The position numbers and the translations under genes were made by a program. Positions 1 through 5,067 of a stretch of 5,067 nucleotides of DNA are shown piece by piece. Each line of letters begins with the position of its first letter. The stretch's first letter is position 1. The stretch comes from Nitrospirae bacterium GWC2_42_7 (GTDB lineage: Bacteria; Nitrospirota; Thermodesulfovibrionia; Thermodesulfovibrionales; UBA6898): contig MHDW01000231.1 in the NCBI GenBank assembly GCA_001803645.1, positions 9,978-15,044 on the forward strand, read 5' to 3'. Below the pieces are notes generated by a model. It saw only the letters and a program-made list of their open reading frames with translations. It was not told where the DNA came from and did not search any database.

Positions 1-169
1 GACTGCAGAGAAGACCCGCAGATCTCGAAAGAAAACATGAGATCATCATGCAAGATTTAATATTATTTTTTCCTTAATAGCGAGTAAGCGTGCAAGCAGG
101 GAAACTCGAAAGTATGTATGCGAAAAAGAAGGAGGTTTTCAGCTTAAGCAGGCAGGAGTTCCTGTAACT
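1..169. other. Intergenic / window edge, no convincing gene
   Basis: This stretch lies downstream of the minus-strand endopeptidase gene and runs to the window edge. Two plus-strand frames are open from the first bases, one to a TAA at 58-60 and one to a TAA at 75-77. Either could be the tail of a gene that starts outside the window, but both are too short to identify. At 114-167 a 17-codon plus-strand mini-ORF (MYAKKKEVFSLSRQEFL, then TAA) resembles the start of a Tat signal peptide, and an AAGGAGG sits inside it. No stable hairpin with a T-run is seen after the endopeptidase stop. An imperfect palindrome (CAGGAGTTCCTG, 153-164) has no adjoining T-tract. Confidence 0.5.
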
Positions 170-754
170 TTACCAATAGCGTACTCTTCCCACATCCACA
201 TGGACAAAATCTGAAGATGGATAATACCCAACGCCTCCCCCCCTAAGGTCTAAGGCAGCGCGCTTAAGGGTTTTCAGTTCATGACCAGGCAGACGCACGT
301 CAATGGCCATTCCCTTGATATGCAGGCTGTTTCTTGCAACTCCGCTGCTGGCAGCATTCAAAGTGGAGTTGGTTTGTGGAGAACGATAACCCGAAATAAT
401 ATGGAAGGGTTCTCTGCTTTGGAGTTTTTGGCTGAGATCAAAGAGAAGCTCGAACAGACCTGTATCTATCTCCTTCTCCTCTCCTGTACGGTGGTCACGC
501 AGTATATGGTTGATCTCATTCAGCGTCTGAGGCAGATACGCGCCATCGCTCCAGAAAACAGCCTTCAGATCCTCTCCTGTATGAGTGTTATAGAATGAAA
601 GCGCTTTTTCAGGCAAAAAAATATCCGATACTGCAGCCAGCGCCTTATAGGGCAAAAAGCATGCAGCGGTAACTGTCAGTCCGTCTGTCAGAAAATCTCT
701 ACGGCTCATCCCGCGGCCGGACATTTCAATGGCGTTGTCTTTTTTTGATCTCAT
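170..754 (-). CDS. mepK: YcbK/MepK-like murein endopeptidase (DUF882, peptidase M15 family), Tat-exported
   Basis: A zinc metallo-endopeptidase of the YcbK/DUF882 group, related to VanX/DacB M15 enzymes. In E. coli, MepK cleaves mDAP-mDAP (3-3) cross-links in peptidoglycan. From the ATG at 754 the protein is 194 aa. It has a textbook twin-arginine signal, S-R-R-D-F-L (residues 17-22), then a hydrophobic stretch and an A-L-A site near residue 40, so export is via Tat. Family landmarks are NTHTGE, the ISGYRS block (about 120-125), zinc ligands H145 and D152 in H-I-K-G-M-A-I-D, then GGGVGYYP, and H185 with D187 in F-V-H-V-D. E. coli YcbK is about 182 aa, so the protein is full length. The start is uncertain: the frame opens at a TTG (769), and ATGs also lie at 754, 724 and 709; none has a good ribosome binding site. 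It lies about 140 nt downstream of the L,D-transpeptidase gene on the same strand, as in the ycbB-ycbK neighbourhood of enterics. The family call is firm; substrate specificity is inferred. Confidence 0.9.
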   Translation of the reverse strand: MRSKKDNAIEMSGRGMSRRDFLTDGLTVTAACFLPYKALAAVSDIFLPEKALSFYNTHTGEDLKAVFWSDGAYLPQTLNEINHILRDHRTGEEKEIDTGLFELLFDLSQKLQSREPFHIISGYRSPQTNSTLNAASSGVARNSLHIKGMAIDVRLPGHELKTLKRAALDLRGGGVGYYPSSDFVHVDVGRVRYW

Positions 755-769
755 ATCGTATTTAAACAA

Positions 770-894
770 GTACTGAGGAATTAAAATTTCGCTTTTATTT
801 TAACCGATTACAAAGAAAGATCGCAAATCTTGAAACAGTATTGGCGGGAAAAACTGTTATTTTACAGGCTATTACGTCCACTGCGAAGAATAGC
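770..894 (-). other. ldtD-mepK spacer
   Basis: A short AT-rich spacer between the transpeptidase stop (TAA, complement of 895-897) and the opening of the endopeptidase frame. A 6-bp inverted repeat (AACAGT 834-839 / ACTGTT 853-858) is too weak to call a terminator. The two genes may therefore be co-transcribed, but the spacing is wide enough for a separate promoter; none is clear. Confidence 0.35.
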
Positions 895-2595
895 TTACTT
901 AGAAGACGGCCTTCTGCGAAGGGCTTCATCCAGGAGACTATCTCTATCGTATATGTCTTTTCTGAACTGGAGGAGACCTTCTTCATCAACCCAGGCCGTG
1001 AGATAAAGGAAATGGACATTCAATGGATGAGGGATAGAGACTTTCTGCTCCAGGCCTTCGTCCATAGCAGCTAATATTCTTTTCCTGGTCCAGGCAGAAT
1101 TGTCCTGCAATAGATACTCAGCCAGTTCAAGCGGTTTTTCGATGCGGGTACAGCCGTGGCTGAAGGCACGCGTATCTGCTGAAAACAGTCTCCTGGCATT
1201 GGTGTCATGCAGGTAGACATCATATTTATTGGGAAGCATGAATTTAATGCGTCCAAGCGGATTCAAAGGACCAGGCTCCTGACGGAACCGATATGGTAAA
1301 TTGTTTTGAGTGATCTTCGACCAATCAATTGTCTCAGGGTCTACCTCCTCTTCCTTCGTGCCCCAGCCCCTTAAGACCTTAATGTTCTGTTCAGCAAGAT
1401 ATTGAGGATTTTTCTTTATCTTCGCAAGTATCTCTTTTCGTGCAATGCTGTCAGGAACATTCCATGAGGGATTTATAATGATGGAGTTCATCTTTGCTGT
1501 GAAGACAGGTGTACGCAGATAAGGCTTTCCAACAACGACTTTCATCGAGAGGACCGGCTTCGAGTCCTCTATAACATCCAATCTAAAATTTGCGATGTTC
1601 ACAACAATGAATCGCGGTTCCTGATTACTGAGTATCCAACGGAGCCTTTCCATATTCAGTTCTATCTGCCGTATCCGTTGTTTCAATGGGACATTAAGGG
1701 CATTTATAGTCTCAGGCCCGACAACGCCATCCTCTTTGAGCCCATGCCTTTTCTGAAAAAAGATCACAGACTGTTCCAGTTTCTCGTCAAAAAGGTTCCC
1801 TGCCTCTGTTTGAAGGGCCTCAAGATCACCTGATGCAGCAAGCCTTCTTCTGAGTTCCGGAACCCTGTCAGACACAGAACCTTTTTCCAGGCGCATCCCG
1901 TCTGAAACCAAAGGCCATTCACCTTTTGATGAGAGTTCCCTGTACCATGCAAGGGCTTTCTTGAGTCTGCCATAGGCGCCCTGCTCAGGACGGAGATCCA
2001 CCAAAGCTTCCCGTATCTGTTTTTTCCTGAGCGCCTGCTCAAGTACAGAGGAAACGTCTACTGTCCCTTGTTTTGCGAACCATTCTGCTTCGATACTCAC
2101 CGGATCCACGCATCCTCCGGACAGGTGACAGCTGAGAGTGAGAAATGCATCAGTGAGCAATATGTCAAGGTCGATCAGAAGCGCTGCGTCTTTAATCGGA
2201 TATTCCCCGGCCTTATTGACTAGAGCACGTATAGGTACGAGGTGATAGTAATCCGGCGTGAGCCCATCGCCAAAGGATTCCTCCACAGCCTTGATAAGCG
2301 TATCCACCTGCGTCAGACTGCCATCCTTGCTCCACGCAGGCTTATAGTTTCTTCCTGTATAGAAGTTTTTGACAAGAACTGCGGAGTATACAGGCACTTC
2401 TCGTATAACTTCCTTCGCAGGTGTTTTCAATTCGGCTATCCTCTTTTCTATTAGAGGGTCAAGCACCAAGGCCGGAGACTGAACCTCTGTTTTTTTTTCA
2501 GAAGGTACATCGCAGGCAGATAAAAAAACAACCAGGAGAACAAGCAGAATCATTCTCTTTCTTATCGACATCATCTGTTTCATGTATAATTTCAT
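895..2595 (-). CDS. ldtD: YcbB/LdtD-type L,D-transpeptidase, lipoprotein
   Basis: A periplasmic L,D-transpeptidase that would form 3-3 (mDAP-mDAP) peptidoglycan cross-links through a catalytic cysteine. From the ATG at 2595 it is 566 aa (E. coli YcbB is about 615). A basic n-region (SIRKRM), a hydrophobic core and a lipobox L-S-A-C place the lipidated Cys at residue 28, followed by Asp. After it come the YcbB scaffold domain (about 70-230), a peptidoglycan-binding domain (about 235-305, with FFQKRHGLKEDGVVGPET) and the YkuD catalytic domain (about 328-500). Catalytic residues are H463 in YLHDTN and the S-H-G-C-T-R motif at 479-484, with nucleophile C482 and R484. Thr after the Cys replaces the more usual Val/Ile. 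The substrate-capping loop region between the two halves of the YkuD domain is present. The start is uncertain: the frame opens at a TTG (2607), and ATGs at 2574/2571 would give the most typical lipoprotein signal. No strong ribosome binding site is seen. It is followed on the same strand by the mepK-like gene, a plausible make-and-cut pair for 3-3 links. Confidence 0.93.
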   Translation of the reverse strand: MKLYMKQMMSIRKRMILLVLLVVFLSACDVPSEKKTEVQSPALVLDPLIEKRIAELKTPAKEVIREVPVYSAVLVKNFYTGRNYKPAWSKDGSLTQVDTLIKAVEESFGDGLTPDYYHLVPIRALVNKAGEYPIKDAALLIDLDILLTDAFLTLSCHLSGGCVDPVSIEAEWFAKQGTVDVSSVLEQALRKKQIREALVDLRPEQGAYGRLKKALAWYRELSSKGEWPLVSDGMRLEKGSVSDRVPELRRRLAASGDLEALQTEAGNLFDEKLEQSVIFFQKRHGLKEDGVVGPETINALNVPLKQRIRQIELNMERLRWILSNQEPRFIVVNIANFRLDVIEDSKPVLSMKVVVGKPYLRTPVFTAKMNSIIINPSWNVPDSIARKEILAKIKKNPQYLAEQNIKVLRGWGTKEEEVDPETIDWSKITQNNLPYRFRQEPGPLNPLGRIKFMLPNKYDVYLHDTNARRLFSADTRAFSHGCTRIEKPLELAEYLLQDNSAWTRKRILAAMDEGLEQKVSIPHPLNVHFLYLTAWVDEEGLLQFRKDIYDRDSLLDEALRRRPSSK

Positions 2596-2645
2596 TCTAT
2601 CAGACAAACAACAGATTACAAATGATCAGAGACAGATCACATTTT

Positions 2646-2691
2646 ATAATTAATACATCCTGCGGTCTCTGCCTCAGGATGTATTAATTAT
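2646..2691. repeat. Perfect 17-bp inverted repeat, 12-nt loop
   Basis: The left arm at 2646-2662 (ATAATTAATACATCCTG) is perfectly complementary to the right arm at 2675-2691; the loop is 2663-2674. Past one C/T mismatch the loop bases GG (2664-2665) and CC (2672-2673) can also pair. It lies between the two-CW gene stop (2826) and the ldtD start, both on the minus strand. Neither side carries a clean T-run, so it is not a canonical intrinsic terminator. A TATAAA box read on the minus strand (2648-2643) overlaps the left arm, so an operator over an ldtD promoter is possible. A dispersed palindromic repeat copy is another possibility. Confidence 0.8.
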
Positions 2692-2825
2692 CATAAATTT
2701 GTCTTTCAGTATTGATTGGCAATTATACTATGCACAAATATAGCAGATCAGCACTGTGTATAGAACAAGGGAGACTGAACAACTAAAAAACTAATATCTT
2801 TGCGGAGTTCAGTTAGTATTTTGGG

Positions 2826-3134
2826 TTACTTTATAATTTTAATCAGTTTCAGAAGAACAAGGGCTGTCTGGTATTCTTTCCCTTCCTCATGACGTACCTG
2901 TTTATAAAACTCACATAATGCACAGTCGTCATACTTTTTAGCGAACGTGCCCTGGACTGTGCCTTCGCAAAAGGTGCCTGCAACAATCCAGCAGGCCCTT
3001 CCGGCATTCTTTCCGCCATGGACCCCCTGGAGTTTTTCATCCGTTGAAGCAGGGCAAACACCAAATTCTTCAACATTGGCCCCTCCTGGCTCCCTTCCGC
3101 ACTTCATCACTTCCCAACAGTTTTTTTTCTGCAC
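2826..3134 (-). CDS. Two-CW domain protein, small cysteine-rich, unknown function
   Basis: A 102-aa protein starting at a GTG (complement of 3132-3134). It has the hallmarks of the two-CW family: C6-W7 in NCWEVMKCGREPGG and C48-W49 in GRACWIVAGTFC, followed by VQGTFAKK and a C-x-x-C-E-F-Y-K segment. Seven cysteines (6, 12, 27, 48, 56, 71, 74) are spaced as expected for a metal- or cluster-binding fold or a thiol switch, but the family has no established biochemical role that I know of. There is no signal peptide, so it is probably cytoplasmic. The GTG is preferred over an ATG 26 codons upstream (3212) because AGAAGGAG lies 5 nt before it, the family homology begins just after it, and a TATAAT box falls within the upstream extension. 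The last dozen residues (ALVLLKLIKIIK) are hydrophobic and basic. It diverges from msrA. The family call is from recall of its motif pattern. Confidence 0.85.
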   Translation of the reverse strand: MQKKNCWEVMKCGREPGGANVEEFGVCPASTDEKLQGVHGGKNAGRACWIVAGTFCEGTVQGTFAKKYDDCALCEFYKQVRHEEGKEYQTALVLLKLIKIIK

Positions 3135-3139
3135 TGAAA

Positions 3140-3147
3140 CTCCTTCT
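3140..3147 (-). promoter_or_regulatory. Ribosome binding site of the two-CW gene
   Basis: AGAAGGAG read on the minus strand, 5 nt before the GTG at 3134. It decides the start, making the protein 102 rather than 128 residues. Confidence 0.75.
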
Positions 3148-3156
3148 ACTACATAT

Positions 3157-3162
3157 ATTATA
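3157..3162 (-). promoter_or_regulatory. Candidate -10 box (TATAAT) of the two-CW gene
   Basis: A perfect TATAAT on the minus strand, ten nt upstream of the ribosome binding site, which would give a very short leader. No good -35 hexamer is found 16-18 nt upstream (the bases there read roughly AGCATA), so this promoter is tentative. Confidence 0.35.
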
Positions 3163-3371
3163 AAGAAAAACAAAGGGGATATGCTGTTTTTTCTGTTTTC
3201 CTCAACTCCCATAACATTTCGACCTATCGCTCATATTTGCCAATGGTGTAATGACCGCATCGCTGTGCTTGTCTTTTATCTCAATGGACAAGTCCTTTAC
3301 TGTGTCTCCGGCACCCCGACGTGGCATCTGCCTTTCATCTTTCCTTCATTATTGTAGTTTATGATTAATAC

Positions 3372-4190
3372 ATGAAGGGATTTGTACTAATAACCAGGCA
3401 GTTCTTTTCAACGGCACTAATAGTGCTGGTTGGAACTCTGGTCTTGGGATTTTACGGGTATTCAAAATATGGGAGGTCGTCAATGGCTGGAGAATATATA
3501 GGCTCGGTGCTTCATGAAGAGAAACCTCAGATAGATAAGTTGGTGCCGGAGCGGATCGAGACAGCGACTTTTGCACTTGGCTGATTCTGGGGACCTGACT
3601 CCCGGTTCGGGAGTATCCCAGGAGTAATAAGGACAAGAGTAGGCTATGCAGGAGGGACAACTAAGTTCCCTTCATATAGAAACCTCGGCAACCATACTGA
3701 GGCATTAGAGATTGATTATGATCCGGTTGTCATATCATTCCGACAACTCCTTGACATCTTCTGGGGAAGCCACATCCCTACCGCGCGCTCATGGTCGAGC
3801 CAGTACAAGGCCGCGGTCTTCTATCACAACGAAGAGCAAAAGAAGCTCGCTCTTGAGTCAATAGAAAAAGAGACTGAAAAGAGAAAGGCCGCCATCCTGA
3901 CCGAGATCCTGCCCTTCAGAGGCTTTTACCTCGCAGAGGACTATCATCAGAAGTACCGCCTCCGGCAAGACATGGAATTCTTCGGAGAATTTGAACACAT
4001 ATATCCGTCAATGAGGAATTTTATCAGCTCAACCGCTGTCGCCAGGATGAACGGATATCTAGGCGGATACGGAAAACTGGATGATCTCAGGTTGGAAGTC
4101 GACAGCTATGGTTTGTCAGAAAAGGCGAAAAAGAGGCTCATCGGCATTGTATCAGGAACTAATGCGAATGGAGCAACCTGTCCTTTGTGA
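3372..4190 (+). CDS. msrA: Peptide methionine (S)-sulfoxide reductase MsrA, selenocysteine-containing (in-frame UGA), possibly membrane-anchored
   Basis: Reduces methionine-(S)-sulfoxide in proteins back to methionine. Read through the TGA at 3582-3584, one frame gives 272 aa with selenocysteine (Sec, U) at 71. The context T-F-A-L-G-U-F-W-G-P-D-S-R-F-G aligns exactly on the MsrA active-site motif GCFWGxE, with Sec at the catalytic Cys and Asp76 at the usual Glu. Downstream MsrA blocks are intact: TRVGYAGG (88-95), NHTEALEIDYDP (107-118), FWGSHIP, YKAAVFYHNEEQKK and AEDYHQKY. The only cysteine is C270, third from the C-terminus, a candidate resolving residue. The first ATG (3372) gives an N-terminal hydrophobic segment (about residues 13-29) suggesting a membrane anchor, but it lacks a ribosome binding site. 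An in-frame ATG at 3483 (residue 38) has GGGAGG 6 nt upstream and would give a soluble 235-aa form. Both sides of the TGA are clean in the same frame, against simple decay. A sequencing error (TGC to TGA) or a nonsense mutation remain alternatives, but the hairpin just after the TGA favours Sec. Selenoprotein status is inferred; the MsrA family call is firm. Confidence 0.88.
3471..3476 (+). promoter_or_regulatory. Internal ribosome binding site for a shorter MsrA start
   Basis: GGGAGG, 6 nt before the in-frame ATG at 3483-3485. It is the only strong Shine-Dalgarno match near the msrA start and would initiate at M38, after the hydrophobic segment. It may mark the true start or a second, soluble product; it could also be chance within the codons for Y-G-R-S. 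Confidence 0.45.
3582..3623 (+). promoter_or_regulatory. Putative bacterial SECIS element (UGA plus stem-loop) in msrA
   Basis: Directly after the UGA an outer stem pairs 3587-3592 (CUGGGG) with 3616-3621 (UCCCAG), and U3585/U3586 can extend it by A and G. An inner stem pairs 3598-3604 (ACUCCCG) with 3608-3614 (CGGGAGU), closing a GUU loop; opening the last pair gives loop GGUUC. The internal loop is ACCUG against a single A. The apical loop begins about 20 nt after the UGA and has G at its first positions, as expected for SelB-bound bacterial SECIS hairpins, which lie within the coding region just 3' of UGA. The structure was drawn by hand and not scored by a folding program. Confidence 0.75.
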
Positions 4191-4367
4191 TGCTGCTTGA
4201 TAACTCTATGCCGGCTCAATAACACCTTTAAAGAAACCGCACCCCTTTCCCCTTGATACATGATAGGATAATTGCAGAAATTAACTCTTTGCATTTATGC
4301 GGTTTCTTATTCCATAATGAAAAACAGCAAAATGCAAAATGGGTTTATTACAGTGAAAGTGGATCAT
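4191..4367 (+). other. Spacer between msrA and the secreted-protein gene
   Basis: This gap contains an 11-bp perfect inverted repeat at long range (4231-4241 and 4298-4308) and AT-rich sequence. In-frame ATGs at 4317 and 4332 and a GTG at 4353 precede the chosen start of the next gene but have no ribosome binding site. A TTGATA at 4253-4258 has no matching -10 box at normal spacing. No RNA gene is recognised. Confidence 0.4.
4231..4308 (+). repeat. Long-range 11-bp inverted repeat, 56-nt loop
   Basis: AAGAAACCGCA at 4231-4241 is the exact reverse complement of TGCGGTTTCTT at 4298-4308. As RNA it would close a 56-nt loop just upstream of the secreted-protein gene. The 3' arm ends in UUUCUUAUU, which is only weakly terminator-like. 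It may be a structured leader, a weak msrA terminator, or a pair of binding half-sites. Confidence 0.55.
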
Positions 4368-5067
4368 ATGCATAAGATCAGATATCTTGTTAAAGATTTA
4401 CTGTTCGTGGTAACCTTTGCGATCCTTTTTTCTGTTGCGTCTGCTTCAGCTGTTGAAAAGTCCCGGCAGGGCGAAGACATCCTGCTCAGTACCTATCACA
4501 GAATCGAGGACAAAATCGGGAAAAGCAACTTCGACCCCCCTCTATTGCTCGAGTCTCTTGAGCAGAACAACAACGTGCATGTAGATGTCTACGGGATCTT
4601 CGAATATCCCTTCAGCAGTATTGTCAGCGCTCTCGAGGTTCCGGCAAACTGGTGTGATATCGTATTTCTTCATCTTAATACCAAGGCATGCACCTACAGA
4701 GAACTACAGGGTGACTGGCAGTTGACTTTCTATCTCGGCCGTAAATTCTATCAACCACCGGAGGATACGCGCCAGATCATTTACCATTTTCAGAATGTTG
4801 TTCAACAACAGGGGTATCTGGATATCATTCTGAATTCTGATGAAGGCCCTTTTGGCACAAAGGACCATAGGATAAGGTTCGAGGCTCTGCCCCTTGATGG
4901 GAAAAGGTCTTTTGTCCACATCAGTTATGAATACATAGATAGTGCAGCTCTTCGCCTTGCGGGAAAACTTTATTTTGCGACACTCGGTTCAGACAAGGTA
5001 GGGTTCACAGTAGCCGGAAAAGACAGCAACAACAACCCGGTCTATATCAGCGGGCCTCGCGGTGCGA
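4368..5067 (+). CDS. Secreted protein of unknown function, 3' end cut by the window
   Basis: A single open frame runs from the ATG at 4368 to the window edge (233 codons, no stop). The N-terminus is a Sec signal peptide: basic start (MHKIRYLVK), hydrophobic core (LLFVVTFAILFSVA) and an A-S-A cleavage site before V29. The mature part starts hydrophilic and contains VDVYGIFEYPFSSIVSALEV (about 72-91), P-A-N-W-C-D (C96), K-A-C-T-Y (C108), then LTFYLGRKFYQPP and a G-T-K-D-H-R-I-R-F segment. The phrasing 'VYGIFEYPFSSIVSAL...W' recalls the first strand and helix of SRPBCC/START-like folds, but this is only an impression. I recognise it as a conserved-hypothetical type without known function. The start at 4368 is preferred for the signal peptide and a weak AGTGGA upstream; ATGs at 4317 and 4332 and a GTG at 4353 are also in frame. 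The two Cys could form a disulphide outside the cytoplasm. Confidence 0.8.
   Translation, partial: MHKIRYLVKDLLFVVTFAILFSVASASAVEKSRQGEDILLSTYHRIEDKIGKSNFDPPLLLESLEQNNNVHVDVYGIFEYPFSSIVSALEVPANWCDIVFLHLNTKACTYRELQGDWQLTFYLGRKFYQPPEDTRQIIYHFQNVVQQQGYLDIILNSDEGPFGTKDHRIRFEALPLDGKRSFVHISYEYIDSAALRLAGKLYFATLGSDKVGFTVAGKDSNNNPVYISGPRGA

Noticed and set aside
281..598. 105-codon plus-strand frame opposite mepK
   Set aside because: It is antisense to a clearly conserved endopeptidase and has no domain or ribosome binding site.
834..858. Terminator hairpin between ldtD and mepK
   Set aside because: It has only 6 bp (AACAGT/ACTGTT), and on the transcribed minus strand no T-run follows it.
2774..2817. 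Intrinsic terminator after the two-CW gene
   Set aside because: Pairing is possible (ACTGAAC 2774-2780 with GTTCAGT 2807-2813, or ACTAA/TTAGT followed by TTTTT on the minus strand), but the stems are short, AU-rich and have large loops.
3322..3337. Possible sigma-54 promoter upstream of msrA (TGGCATCTGCCTTTCA)
   Set aside because: The -24 GG is present but the -12 GC is replaced by TC; without the invariant GC the match is not credible.
2947..3357. 136-codon plus-strand frame opposite the two-CW gene
   Set aside because: It is a low-complexity shadow of a well-supported minus-strand gene, with no recognisable motif.
3372..3584. A 70-aa stand-alone membrane protein, or an msrA pseudogene truncated by a stop
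   Set aside because: The stop falls precisely on the catalytic Cys codon, the frame continues intact with conserved motifs, and a SECIS-like hairpin follows.
3349..3660. 103-codon minus-strand frame opposite the 5' part of msrA
   Set aside because: It is Leu/Ser-rich shadow translation antisense to the supported msrA frame, with no motif.
3972..4190. A separate small plus-strand gene of 72 codons
   Set aside because: It is in the same frame as msrA and carries its C-terminal part; the ATG is an internal Met of the reductase.

Overview
The window is bacterial and mid-GC. Two extracytoplasmic peptidoglycan enzymes (one with a Tat signal, one a lipoprotein) point to a Gram-negative. A two-CW domain protein together with an apparent selenoprotein fits an anaerobic or microaerophilic Nitrospirota- or Desulfobacterota-like lineage. 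That taxonomic guess is inference; no marker gene is present.

Layout. Bases 1-169 hold no convincing gene. On the minus strand, transcribed right to left, are a two-CW domain protein (3134-2826), a YcbB/LdtD-type L,D-transpeptidase lipoprotein (about 2595-895) and a YcbK/MepK-type Tat-exported murein endopeptidase (about 754-170). The last two form a functional pair: LdtD-type enzymes make 3-3 (mDAP-mDAP) peptidoglycan cross-links, and MepK-type enzymes are known in E. coli to cut them. Between the two-CW gene and ldtD lies a perfect 17-bp inverted repeat (2646-2691).

On the plus strand, diverging from the two-CW gene, is a methionine sulfoxide reductase A gene (3372-4190). Its single frame is interrupted by one TGA (3582-3584), exactly at the codon for the catalytic cysteine of the GCFWG motif. 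A strong two-part stem-loop starts right after that TGA and looks like a bacterial SECIS element. The best reading is a 272-residue selenocysteine-containing MsrA, possibly membrane-anchored, which standard gene callers would split into two hypothetical fragments. This is the highlight of the window.

Downstream is a 177-nt gap with an 11-bp long-range inverted repeat, then the 5' part of a gene for a secreted protein of unknown function (4368 to the window end, incomplete).

The cell-wall pair and the MsrA share an envelope-maintenance theme: wall cross-link remodelling and, if MsrA is anchored outside the cytoplasm, repair of oxidised envelope proteins. No regulatory link between them is visible.
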